Of a stretch of DNA of 64,000 nt, positions 23,795 through 34,584 are shown piece after piece. Under the pieces are notes generated by a model. That model saw nothing but the letters and a program-made list of their open reading frames with translations, was not told where the DNA came from and made no database searches. Numbering within the stretch: the stretch's first letter is position 1; each line of letters opens with the position of its first letter. This stretch comes from Cantharellus purpuraceus (Eukaryota; Basidiomycota; Agaricomycetes; Cantharellales; Hydnaceae). The stretch lies in NCBI GenBank assembly GCA_025174535.1, contig JALBUN010000009.1, forward strand, positions 992,001-1,056,000, read 5' to 3'. A program made the translations under genes and the position numbers.

Positions 23795-24440
23795 ACATCA
23801 GTGTGACTAGAGTGACATACAGTGTCATCCTCTATATCTCAGTAACTGTTGATTGTCCAGTTCAAGGGTCGCTTACAGTTGTGTAACTGTATTCAATTGC
23901 ACTCGAAGTAGTGATTGTCCTGCTTTGGGCGTGAGTGTAGTATCTACCTCATGTGACTACGAATCTACAGGGTGAGATTGTCTGTCGATAGTCCTGCCAT
24001 TAGTGCTCTTGTTTAAGTTACTAGTGCATACTGCCTTTGCAGAGCATTAGAATCTTGAACTCATGTGAAGCAGTTGCCAGACTACTTCACACATCGCTGT
24101 TACCCGCTTCAGAGTGTCACTGGTTGGACGGTTGGATTCATCCGCCTACTTCCTCTAGCCTCTAAGTGCATTCCCCTCATTTTGGAATATCTGGACCCCT
24201 AAGTGTCCATGAACTCTAGACTCTGGAAGTCTTATTCATTCCCTACTGCTAAGAAATGTATTACCTTCCTGCATATCATCTGCATTGACCATTACAACGG
24301 ATTGTAACCAAAGTACAAACGTTAAATCGTTTCTGGAGTTGTGCTGCAGTAGGATTTGATATTCTTCTCAGCTGTTCATTCACGGAATTGTGGTGATTTA
24401 GAGTTTGCCCTAACACCATAATTTTGTGGGTTCCAAAACA
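23795..24440 (+). repeat. Family 1 LTR, 5'-truncated copy (R/U5 part)
   Basis: Aligns with 23152-23794 (646 versus 643 bp) with scattered substitutions, and ends in the same TTCCAAAACA. It abuts the RNase H coding region of the Gypsy element at 24441, so the LTR ends inside that coding sequence. The truncated left end joins directly to the end of the full copy, so this is a partial tandem LTR. Confidence 0.82.
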
Positions 24441-27373
24441 GAAACGGATAATGAGATTGAACTGAGATAGGTATTCGGACCATCGGACTTGTCTCCAGGT
24501 GAGCAGTTTCATTGTGGAGAAGTATTCCAAGTTCTTGTGGTCAGTTATGACATCCACCGGATCAGAGGGACCTTCAAGGTAGTGTCTCCATATCCAGAAG
24601 GCTTCATATATGGCAAGGAGCTCTTTGTCATGGATGTCATAGTTCAGTTTGGGGGGCGTAAATGTACACGAGTGATAAGCTATCGGATGGACTTGTCCGT
24701 CGTCTGGAGAGATGATGGACAGGATCACGGTGAGTGCATAGTCGGAGGCATCAGTCTCTAATAGGATAGGAACGTCTGGAACCCAATGAGTCAGTATCGG
24801 AGCAGAAGTAAAGGCCTTTTTCAAGGTCTCAAAACACTGTCTACATTTGTCAGTGAAATTCCATTGGATACCCTTCCTAGTGAGTCAGGTGAGCAGAACG
24901 GTGATATTGGAGTAGCCATGAATGAAGTGGCGGTAGAAGTTGGCGAACTCTAGGAAGGACTGTACGTCTTTGACTTTCCGGGGTTCTGGCCATTCCTGTA
25001 TGGCTTTGATTTTGTCATCAGACATTGTGTCAGGGAGAGGATATAGCCTAGGTATTTGACCGAGTCAGAGTGGAATTTGCATTTGTCAGTGTGGGTGAAG
25101 AGGCTTTGGAGATGTCGGAGTACATCTCGGACATGTGTCCAATGTTCTTCTTCGTTGTCTGAATATACCAAAATGTCGTCTAAGTAAATGAGGATGGTCA
25201 CATCGAGGAGGTCAGTGAAGGTATCATTCATGAACCTCTGGAAGGCGGCCGGAGCATTGGTTAGTCTGAAGGGCATGACGCACCACTCGAAAGATCCATA
25301 TCGTGTGCGGAAGGTCATTTTCCATTCATCGCCTTCTCGGATGCGGACTAGATGGTAGGCATGTCGGAGATCTATTTTGGAATAGATCTTAGCCTTTCGA
25401 GGACTCTCGAGTAGGTCCGCGGTGCGGGGTATTGGGTATCGGTCTTTCTTGGTGATCTTGTTGAGTCCATGGAAGTTGACACATAGATGGAGTGATCCAT
25501 CCTTTTTGTGGACAAATAGGACCAGAGCTCCATGGGGCGATAGGGATGGGCAGATGAAGCCTGTGGCCAAGTTCTCATCTATGAATGTTTGGAGAGCCAG
25601 TAGCTCTTTTTGGGATAGTGAGTAGATAGGGCCAAGCAGAGGGGTGGAGTTGTCCAGTTCAATCTTGAGATCGTATGGTTGGTGTTCTGCTAGGGAGTCG
25701 GCTTTAGACTTGCTGAACACATCAGCAAACTCATGATACTCCTTAGGAACTGTGGATAGGTCTGGTGGAGTTGATCGGGTGGAACGAGCAGCGAGGAATA
25801 TCAGATCGGAGAGGTGAACCTGGAATGTGTGAGAACCATCCAGTTTGCTTAGTCTGGCGAAGACCATAGCGTCCACCAGTGATATAAATGGCGGGGTAGA
25901 CAGAGTATCTATCAGAGCGGAGTCAGCAGAGGTGGAAGATAGTTTCGCACCTAAAGTTGCTGGTGATGTCGGGGATGACACAGCCTGTACTGGAGAACGG
26001 AATGTGATATGGCCCAATGCCCAGTCAATCAATGGATTGTAGCGGGTGAGCCAATTATGTCCGAGAACCACAGAACAGCTGGAGTCAAGCGGAGTAACAT
26101 AGAATGTAAGGTTCTGGATTTCTCTGACAGAAAAACGGATAGACAGATCTATAGCTTGTGAAATAACAGCATTAGTAGTGCCATCAAATAATCGGAGCAA
26201 TATTGGAGTCATGGTGTATGTATGGAGTTTATGTAAATTGGAAAAAGAGGAATCAAGGAAACAATGAGTAGACTGGAGTCAATTAATGCTTGAATAGCGG
26301 TATCGGGAATGGAGTCGGAGTAGATGAGGAGGGTAAGGGAGTTGGAGCGGGAAAGAGTGGATGTGTTCAGGCGGACCTCATTTGTCGTACAGGGACCAAC
26401 GCAGCCCTCAGCCCATACGGAGGCTATAGGACTGCTTACTATTTTTTTGGGTCCGTCGCTTTTGTGTCGGACTTGTCCGTTGTGGCGTTGGCGGCACGGC
26501 CCTTTGCCTTTGCTGCGGACGAGGTTGCCTTGTTGCAATCCTTGGCTTGGTGGCCAGGCTTTCCACAGAACAGACAGAGGTTGTTGTCCATGCGGCGCTG
26601 GCATTCCTGCTGGGTAAGTTTTCCATCCTTCCCCAGCTTGGTGGAGAGGTCCAGAGTACTCTTGCGAGCTCCAGAGTCATTGCTGGTGCTGGAATTGTTC
26701 TGACCGGAACCAGAAGCAGCAGCGTTACCAGTGTTTGACTTCTGGCCTGAGTTGGCGGTGGTCCTCTTATCGGACCCCTTGTTGGATTTTGGGGTCTTGT
26801 CCAATGATTTGTCTGATTTGTTGTTGGCCGAATTTTTGCAGGAGACCTCAGATTGACGTTCCCAATAACGGGCATCGATGGATTGGGCCGAAGTTCAGAG
26901 ATGAAGTCAGAGTAGTCTTCTGACCATATTGGGTCATTGGAGTCATCCATGAGCGCTGGCTCAAAGTAGTCCAGTGCGGTGCCCTTGAGATAGGACATGG
27001 CAAAGGTGACCTTTGCCCAATCGGATGTGAACACGTTGGGGCAGTCGTGGAAATTCAACCGGCATTGCACCAAGAATGGCTGGAGCTTTCACGGATCAGA
27101 GCCATTGAATGGGTCAGGTTCTCAGACCTTGGTCCGGGACTTAGGAGCTTGTGGGTTACGGATGCTGCTGGCAAGCAGGGAGATGGCTTGTGCCAGATTT
27201 GGAGAGGGCGGGGTGTCATCTTCTTCATTGACAGCCTCTATGTGGTCCATCGGTTCTTCAATGACCTCGGGGATGGTGTCGATGCTGGGAGCAGGCACCT
27301 CAACGGTTTGTGCGTTTGGAATTGGTGGTGGATCATGGCATTGGTAGGAGTGAGTATGGCAGTTTGAATATAC
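24441..27373 (-). pseudogene. Ty3/Gypsy gag-pol, truncated and frameshifted
   Basis: Read on minus. Gag capsid segment (HDCPNVFTSDWAKVTFAMSY) runs to a junction near 26870 where part of gag is missing: the ISELRPN reading jumps to a frame encoding DARYWERQSE. A zinc knuckle follows, CLFCGKPGHQAKDC. The protease region is rearranged, with ALIDSS in place of the DSGA active site, and then LGHNWLTRYNPLIDW. Reverse transcriptase has FICPSLSPHGALVLFVHKKD, DLRHAYHLVRI, FGxxN-like FRLTNAPAAFQRFMN and the catalytic IYLDDILVYS. A frameshift occurs near 25040, then RNase H (LETDASDYALTVIL, HDKELLAIYEAF). Coding stops at 24440 where an LTR is inserted. Integrase is absent. Confidence 0.9.
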
Positions 27374-28458
27374 TGTTACGCACTAGGTCCAATTGGGGGT
27401 TGGAGATTGGGTCGGAGGTTTCGTCAGAGTCAGAGTATGTCATGGGGGTCGGAATGGACTTGGCTTCAGCTTATGTGCTGCGCCCTCACTAATACCAGTG
27501 TCTGAGATTTTGGAGATGGAGTATGACTTAGAGAGTTAGGATCAGACTTAGGAACTAGGTGTGATTTGATATTTGAACTGGGGAATGAAGTCCCCAGTCG
27601 GGCAACTTAAATACATATTTTGAAATCTAATAATAATTACTCTGGTGATGGGTCTCCGAGGCCAACGGCCTTAGACGCTTATTCAGAAATACAACAAATA
27701 CATATGTACAACCTATTTTCCTCAAATTTTATACAATACACTTCAATTCAAACTTATTTTCATATTTCAACATGATTCTCAAATTTTACACAATATACTA
27801 GATTAAAACATATTGTGATATTTTGGCATAATTCTCAAAAATAATTGTTTTTTCCCCATTTAGTGGTGGCAACTCTCTTGAAGGAACATCCAAATATCAT
27901 TGATTCTTTCTTATACAATACTTGTAACATAATTTGAACTATCTTTAATCCCCACCTGGTATTTGTATATCTAAATACCCTATATAATACCAATTATATT
28001 CATATATACATTCCTATTATATCCATGTAAATGATTATGTTCATCTCAACCAAATATCTTATCTTTTAAAGTTTATTAAAATATAGAATATATGTTTATA
28101 TTTATGAAAATTTCACACATCCGAAATCTTTTAAGATATCCAAATTGTAACTCCCTGGCTTTATGTATCATTGAAATCCTGATGTATATCTCCTATACAT
28201 CAGAATATTGTATACTGACATGATTCCGAACAAGCGTCTTACATGAGTATGTCCGAGTCCAATGGGGATGGATGTCCGGGTTCCTATGGTGATGCTGATG
28301 CATCAATCGGAACCAGAGACAGATGGGCGGAATCAGTGGTGACAATCGGACAGGTAGATGGAGACGTGGTGGTTTCCAAATGGAGTATAGATTTCATATG
28401 CGTGGGGATCTGAGTGGATTGGATGGGGATCTGGACGTTAATGAATATAGTCATAACA
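27374..28458 (-). repeat. Gypsy 5' LTR, interrupted by a MITE
   Basis: On the minus strand it begins TGTTATGAC at 28458 and ends at 27374 with CGTAACA. It pairs with the uninterrupted solo LTR at 21555-22070. Total length is 1,085 bp. Removing the insertion and one duplicated TTA leaves 517 bp. Confidence 0.88.
27674..28238. mobile_element. 565-bp MITE with 15-bp terminal inverted repeats and TTA target duplication
   Basis: Left end GACGCTTATTCAGAA and right end TTCCGAACAAGCGTC form 15-bp inverted repeats with two mismatches. TTA occurs on both sides (27671-27673 and 28239-28241) but only once in the empty-site LTR at 21555-22070. The element is strongly AT-rich with no long ORF. It carries a roughly 57-bp internal tandem repeat beginning CTCAAATTTTA at 27721 and 27778 and partly again at 27834. 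A three-base TTA/TAA duplication is the PIF/Harbinger habit, so it is probably a non-autonomous relative. Confidence 0.85.
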
Positions 28459-28944
28459 CACCTCCATTAACCCCAAAGGGTTACAATAACCATTATCATA
28501 TTGATTAGTATTAGTTTGGACTTGAGTCCAAACTCCAAACTCCTTTCCATGTTGTATTCCATATCCATCCTATTGTTCTTCTACTTTGGTTTTTCATTCA
28601 ATTCTCCATATACTTACATGGGCTACACTCTGTATGTTACAGTAGTTCATATATTGACTAAGTTTGACCTCATCATTCTGGTTGCTAGCTTCTTGACAAG
28701 ACTCTTCTTGACAAGTTGAACTCTGGATCCTTGATTCAACTCCATACCTCTGAACTCCAAAATATTGGACTGATGATCTAAGGGGGTGCAACACACAAGT
28801 TGAAGCTACATCCACTCAATCCAACTCAATAGTTATTGCTCCCCTCTGTCTCCAGTTGAACTGGAACAGTAAAGTCCTCTCCTATATATCTCTAGCATCT
28901 GAACTCCAGTTACTCCTTTGAACCCCATGTCTCAGCACTTAACA
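28459..28944 (+). repeat. LTR-like repeat, family 3, copy 2
   Basis: Matches 19500-19945 from about 28507 onwards, ending at the shared CACTTAACA. The 5' end is truncated at the Gypsy LTR boundary (28458). A TATA-like CCTATATATC lies at 28880-28889. The copy continues directly into the hairpin-rich segment, which copy 1 lacks. Confidence 0.6.
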
Positions 28945-29343
28945 ACTAACTAAGTTAGTCTACTAGTTGCTCACTTATGTGAGTGACTGGGAGGGCTGGT
29001 ATACATCTGTACACCAACAACAGCCAGTTTTCTAGCACTGGCTAGAAAACTTTCAATACTAAGGAAGAATCTAATGATTCTTCCTATGGAAGTTCAAAAA
29101 AGTGTTAAGTCTTTCAGACTTGATTCACGCTAATACAGAACTCAACCAAGTATTATTGGTTGGGCAATGTGATATACAGTGTGGGTGTCTAAAAGGCTAT
29201 CTACTATATGTGGACACATATATAATAACTATATATGCACCCTGTGGGCACATATACCTATCAAGAGAACAGCATTCCTTGAGGGAATACTGTATATATG
29301 TATGTATAACTATACTACACTAAGTAAGTACCTAGGGTACTTA
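28945..29343. other. Serial hairpin array (about eleven consecutive inverted repeats)
   Basis: Non-coding stretch in which short inverted repeats follow one another with little spacer: 28945-28959 (6 bp), 28970-28983 (5), 28998-29015 (7, one mismatch), 29027-29050 (10, perfect GTTTTCTAGC arm), 29062-29085 (10, perfect AGGAAGAATC arm), 29107-29121 (6), 29143-29162 (7), 29205-29222 (7, loop GGAC), 29232-29256 (6 plus 3), 29274-29288 (5) and 29325-29343 (8, TAAGTACC arm). Loops are 3-7 bases. The stems are unrelated in sequence. All frames contain stops. It may be the R/U5 leader of the family 3 LTR, since a TATA-like box lies about 60 bp upstream, but this is inference. Confidence 0.75.
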
Positions 29344-30016
29344 AACACCTTGTTGGATGAAGCATATATGGTTTTTGTGGGATAGAATTGAGCAAGGCGA
29401 CGTCACTCTGCCGATCTTCGGATCTTGAAGCTATACTACAAAGTCAGCAGCCAAGTGCTCGGTGCGCGGTCAAGATGATGCCGAGGTGCATGCCGGTGAC
29501 AGCTCAACTACAGATTCTAATTTGGCATTTTGGTCTTACGGTTAGAACAGTTCTAAATCTGATAGTTGACAGGGTGTCGTTTTTTGGAACTCTTTACTTA
29601 CGAGTCGTAATCATCCAGTAAGGTACGTGCATTTCAGAAAAAGTTGCATAGATGTCTGTCGGTGGGGTGAGCAAACGGACAAATTAAAAGCACACAAGTA
29701 AAACGCAATTGCATTAGTGCAATCATTAGATGGTTTTCCAGTAGAGACAAGAGCTTCCAGAAACCAGGGCGTATGAGCGTTCGTTTGGGAGCCACCGCTC
29801 AGCCTGCAGACAGAGTGCAAGGAGGAGCAGACACGCAGCAGCCGTACCGGCAATATAAACTCAGCTCGGCAGTTAGCGGTGTTTCCTCCCCGACGACGAT
29901 CAACGACCAATACCTACTATCATCACAGTTAGTCTTACTCTCTTACTCTCTTGTTAACCAGCTGGACTGAACAACCATATAATCACTTTGCAGCCTTCCG
30001 CATTCACACTTTTGCC
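29344..30016. other. Upstream region of the synaptobrevin gene
   Basis: Base composition returns to normal after about 29390. A pyrimidine-rich stretch (TCTTACTCTCTTACTCTCTTG) ends near 29953, typical of fungal 5' leaders. No ORF here resembles a known family. No transposon ends were seen. Confidence 0.45.
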
Positions 30017-30651
30017 ATGTGCGTCTTTCCTCTCTATTAGCAGCGCCACGCCTTCTGACAACGACACAGGTCGGAACCTTACGATCCATACGTCCCCCGC
30101 GGTGGTTCCTCTTCCTACCCCGCCGGTGAACCTGCACGTGGTGGACAGGGGAATGCAAAGACCGCGGCCATCCAGGCGCAGATTGACGATACCGTTGGGA
30201 TCATGAGGGAAAACATCACCAAGGTTGCGGAGAGGGGCGAGAGACTGGACTCGTTGCAGGACAAGACGGGTGCGTTTAGCCCACTCTGTCATGTCTAATG
30301 ACGGTGTTCATGTGTGCGATAGATAACTTGGCGGTATCTGCGCAAGGGTTCCGGAGAGGTGCAAACAAAGTGCGAAAGGTGTGTCTCGTTACTCTTCCAT
30401 TCTTGGTATCTTCGTGGAGCTCATACACCCTTCCAGAACATGTGGTAAGTAGGCCGCGCAACCGTTAACGTCTTCGCTAATCTACGTACATTGATCTTGT
30501 CAAGGTGGAAGGATATGAAGGTAATTGGACTGATTCTCTCTAGCACTCACCGCTTGCCAACCATATCTCCCAGATGCGCATTATCATTGGTGTCGGTATT
30601 GCCATCCTACTTATCATCATCATTGTCCCAATCGTCAAACTTGCCAAATGA
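30017..30651 (+). CDS. SNC1: Synaptobrevin / v-SNARE
   Basis: R-SNARE of secretory and endocytic vesicles, tail-anchored in the vesicle membrane. Exons 30017-30018, 30070-30269, 30323-30378, 30437-30444, 30505-30520 and 30574-30651 total 360 nt and give 119 residues, the usual size. The protein begins [13 protein letters not shown]. The SNARE coil runs [19 protein letters not shown] to [20 protein letters not shown] to [20 protein letters not shown], with the central Arg of the zero layer in VAERGERL. The C-terminal anchor is [20 protein letters not shown]. Two oddities: an intron at 30019-30069 splits the start codon (AT|G), and exon 4 is only 8 nt. The start was chosen because AT|GTCGGAACC gives the family N-terminus and no other upstream ATG reads through. 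Confidence 0.92.
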
Positions 30652-31702
30652 AAGGATCCACCACCTCGTGCTATCTTTTATTACTCTCAACCGTACGATT
30701 CAGTATAACGATCCTATTCTACCCACACCCTCTCCTCCCTGCTTGTACATGGCCTCCTTTGATTCCAGCTAGGATATATATGACGGGTGCTGGCGGACTT
30801 CATTATAAAACGATGTTGTGCATTTGTATGACGTTGACTTCGACAGCCAAGGCATATAGCACCTTTGGAATGCGATGTTTTGCGGCGCACAGCGTCAACA
30901 TTCAAGATCTGAACCCTCTTTCACAATGCTATGCCCGACCAGTACTGCATTATGAGAGGACGGAAAGACACGCCGAATGCGCGGGCGGCAGCACCGCAAT
31001 TCAATAGTCATACCCAAGGGCCAAACAAGACCAAAGCGTCACTTCCCTGTGAAAAAGTGGGCTTGTGGCGCCTGTCCATGTTGTGCTTTATGATTCCCGA
31101 GAACAGTGCTGGTGATTCCATGAGAAGAGAAAGTCGACAACCCAGTTCCTCAATTCATTAGTGTCGCTTGGTACGTATTCATTCAGCGGCGGCTGGGACA
31201 AGGCAGATTAAATGGAGAGAATATTCATTTTGGACAACGTATTTCGCACCAGTTGTAGGTGCGTCAGGGTCAATGGTATTATTCCATGCACGATCTTGTG
31301 CTTTTCCATGTCCCAAGTGCGCAACAGGGTCCAAACGTTATCGGTGCCAATACACCCGTGAATTACACCGCAACATGCTTCAGTTGACAAAAGCACAGCG
31401 GAACCAGACAGGGGTATGTATACATACAAGTGTGACACAACAAGCAGAGACGGAGAGACACTGACTGCTACATCAGGAGTCCGGGACGGGTCCTATAATA
31501 AGACCTTCAGAAGTAGTGTTCCGCTCACACAGCATGCCAGGGAAAAAAACGGTGATGTACGGAGGAAAGTGCAAGGTAAGGATATGACGGAGAGACGTGC
31601 AAAAGTGCGGGTAGTCGTAAAATATGTTCATCAAAGCGGCAGGCGCGTGCCACTGGCGTGGATATGCGCAGGTCTCAGGGTGGTATATCGTTGGCGCTGA
31701 TG
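30652..31702. other. Intergenic between convergent genes
   Basis: Between the stops of SNC1 (plus) and HYM1 (minus), so it should hold both 3' UTRs. ORFs of 60-119 residues on both strands overlap and show no recognisable domain. No repeats of note. Confidence 0.45.
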
Positions 31703-33198
31703 CTACAACCCCTGTATCTGGACAATCAAAAACTGCTTCTCATCCTGAAAAAGTAAATATTGCAGGGTCAGTTGGTATGGGAATTTTATAAGTCAAAATG
31801 CATACGCTGAATTGCTCGTCTGCGCAATTAAGGTCATGATATCCGGTTAATAAGCAACAAAAGTACCAGACGTACCCTCCTTGTCGTTATGAAATCCTTT
31901 CAAAAATGACAATAACTTCTCCTTATTTCTCCTTAAGATCGATTCGATTTGCGGAGGCTTTTTGGGATTAGCGACAAAGACCTTGAAAACGTGGAACGCT
32001 TCAAACTGAATGTTGCGGGATTTATCCCGAAGAAGATTCATCATCATCTTAAGGTTCGCTGAAATATAATCAGCCTCCAAAAGGCACAAACCGTGGAGGC
32101 AACGCACCCTCATTGGAGATATACCGAGTCATAACGTTGAAGTTCGCCCGGTCAAGCAGAATTTCACCCAGCAACTTCAGCGACTGTCGTTTGGTGACGT
32201 AATTCGTAGATAAGAGAAGCGCAGTGTATGAATTGAAAAACTGCAAAGGCGATATGAGTATTATATTCTGTGACAGCATGGAGACCCCTCACCCGATCAT
32301 AGTTCTTCTCCAGGTACTCAGCTACCATGGGCTTATGCCTGGTCAGGGTTTCCTGAGAATAACCTTAACTATAATGTGAATAACAAGACGATGAATGAGG
32401 ACCTTATAATTTGCAAAAGCGTCACAGGAGATCCCGAATGTCCGCTCTTCAATATAATGCGGAAAGGAATAGAATCTATATCCAGGTCAGCGATTGCATT
32501 TGCATTTACATCATCTCAGAACGTACTGGTCGGACCAAAGCAAGAGCTTGCATAGCGATTCATGCCGTAGCATTTCCTTGAGGATCATCCCAGTGTTGAG
32601 AGCAATGTCCTCATTCTCGTATCCTTTGAGCGTATCGAAAATTACATCGGCCCGCTTGCAGAGGTACTCAACAGTCGGCCACCGACTCCCTATTTGACGT
32701 CGTAAAAGATTGTTGAAGATGTGCACAACATCCTTTCTAGACTCAAACTCAAGCCTGCATGCCTGTAAGCAATGTGTGGAGGGAAACTAGCAGCACACGT
32801 ACTTGTGAATGGATACAACAAGTAGATGGAGGAGATCGGAATTGTATGTTTCTTGTGAGAGCTGCGCGAGTGCTTCAGGCGAAGGATCTTAGGTAACTAG
32901 TGAGCTTGAACATGAGGCTGACGAGAGGGTAAGCAAACATACCACCGTCTCCATACAACATCCCCTTCAACTGCGCTAGATTCTTCGAAACATCATCGTG
33001 TGCCTACATGCGTGAAACATAAACGTCAGACGGGACTCGGCGGCTTCATGCCTTGCTCCGATCGTAGCGAAGCCAATAGTTACTCACCCGCCTTCGTACT
33101 TCTCCTCCCGGAGGTCCAGAGTCTATCCGGTTCAATGCATCTTTGAGCCCTCGTACGAGCTCCGCAGGGCTTCGTTGCTTTGTCTTGAAGAAATTCAT
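31703..33198 (-). CDS. HYM1: Mo25/Hym1 scaffold protein
   Basis: Armadillo-like scaffold that activates the germinal-centre/NDR kinase pathway (RAM/MOR network) controlling polarity and septation. ATG 33198 opens [20 protein letters not shown], the canonical start. Following exons contain [14 protein letters not shown], the region around 32511-32726 ([38 protein letters not shown]), then [60 protein letters not shown] and [20 protein letters not shown]. The last exons join as [21 protein letters not shown] with stop at 31703-31705. About eight introns are used. No break was seen. Divergent from GNA1. Confidence 0.92.
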
Positions 33199-33877
33199 GG
33201 GTGTTGTTGCCCCGCACTGGTGTAAACGTTAAGGGGGGTATGGTAAACCACGTGATCAACGTCACAACTGTTTGAGTCACAGTTGAGTCACAAGGGGTGG
33301 CTGCTCAAAGGGTCTGAGGTGACAGGCCGACACCACCGCCCTTCTTCGCAGTTCCAGGCCTTATGAATTTCTCACATTCTGCAAGAATAAGTGGGTGGTT
33401 TCACGCTGTAGTCTCCCACCAGCCATGCATGAGAAAGCAACAATGCAGCTGCATCATCGTTGATGAGGATCTTGCAGTGGTGGCTTCAGTTTTTCAATAG
33501 GCCATAGAAACGACCCCATGCATTGTTTAGTTCATTTTTGACCACATAAAGGCAAGCCGAACAAGGCCGTGATGGATGGCCGAGGACCCTTCCGAAAGAG
33601 TCGCCGGAAGCACAACCAATAGCTAAGGTACCCAGTGTGACAGCTTCAGTGAGCAATTCGACATGTAGTGCACTGTATCACCAGGGAATGACCCGGTGCA
33701 ATTTTTTGCACAGCCAGTTGAGGACAGTGCTGAATAGCTAACTGACTGAATCAGGTACAGTGCGCACCGGGTACATTGGGCATTACGTCAGTCACAAGCC
33801 CGCACCGCCAACTTATGTAATATATAGTGGTTCATCTAGCTTATAGTCCTCGTTTATTCACTAGACCTAAACACAAA
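33199..33877. other. Shared promoter region of HYM1 and GNA1
   Basis: Divergent promoter of 679 bp. A TATA-like TAATATATAGTGG lies at about 33818-33830 upstream of the GNA1 start. The repeated GTGACTCAAC/GTTGAGTCAC-type motif near 33275-33292 (TTTGAGTCACAGTTGAGTCACA) could be an AP-1-like site pair. No gene seen. Confidence 0.4.
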
Positions 33878-34584
33878 ATGCCTCTTACTCCCGACTCCGA
33901 GCTCGAGCTCCTTTTCCCTCCTTCACTCATCTCTCCAGATGTCAAGCGGGCCCTTCACCAAGACCTACATGTGCGTCCCAGTGGTATTAGCTACTTTATT
34001 ATTACTCACAAAAACCTCAGATCCGTCCCCTAGCATCGTCCGACTACACGCGCGGTCACCTCGCAGTTCTCTCTGTTCTTACCACAGTCTCCGACCCCGG
34101 CGAGGCCGCCTGGCGCGCCCAATTCGCTGCCATGTGTGCTACACCTCAAACATACTATGCTCTGGTCATCCTCGATCGTGCCTCTGACAAGATCATTGGC
34201 GTCGGGTCCTTATTCATCGAGCGCAAGTTCTTGAGAGGACTGGGACGCGCGGGACACATCGAGGACATTGCGGTGGACAAGCAGCAGCAGGGGAAGAAGG
34301 TTGGGTTGCGCATTATCAATGCGTTGACCTATATCAGTGAAAGTATCGGATGCTACAAGACCATTTTGAACTGTAGTGAATCTAATATACGTGAGAGGCA
34401 CTTGTTGGCACATTTGGCTCGATGGCTGATGATCGAGACTACTCCAGCCTTCTACGAAAAGTGTGGTTTCGAGAAGAAGGAGTGTGAGATGGTAAGTGTC
34501 TTGCTGTACCTATGTTCTACGTTTGACTGTTCGTCTCAGGCAAAGTACGCGCCAGATGGATCCGCTCACTCCCCACGGTTATAA
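33878..34584 (+). CDS. GNA1: Glucosamine 6-phosphate N-acetyltransferase
   Basis: GNAT-fold enzyme that acetylates glucosamine-6-phosphate with acetyl-CoA on the route to UDP-GlcNAc for chitin and GPI anchors. ATG 33878: MPLTPDSELELLFPPSLISP then LHIRPLASSDYTRGHLAVLS, YYALVILDRASDKIIGVGSL, GRAGHIEDIAVDKQQQGKKV (acetyl-CoA pyrophosphate loop QQQGKKVG), YKTILNCSESNIPFYEKCGF and KKECEMAKYA. Three introns: about 33969-34018, 34391-34457 and 34491-34540, each with GTGCGT, GTGAGA or GTAAGT donors. Stop 34584. Length and motif order match the yeast enzyme. Intact. Confidence 0.93.
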
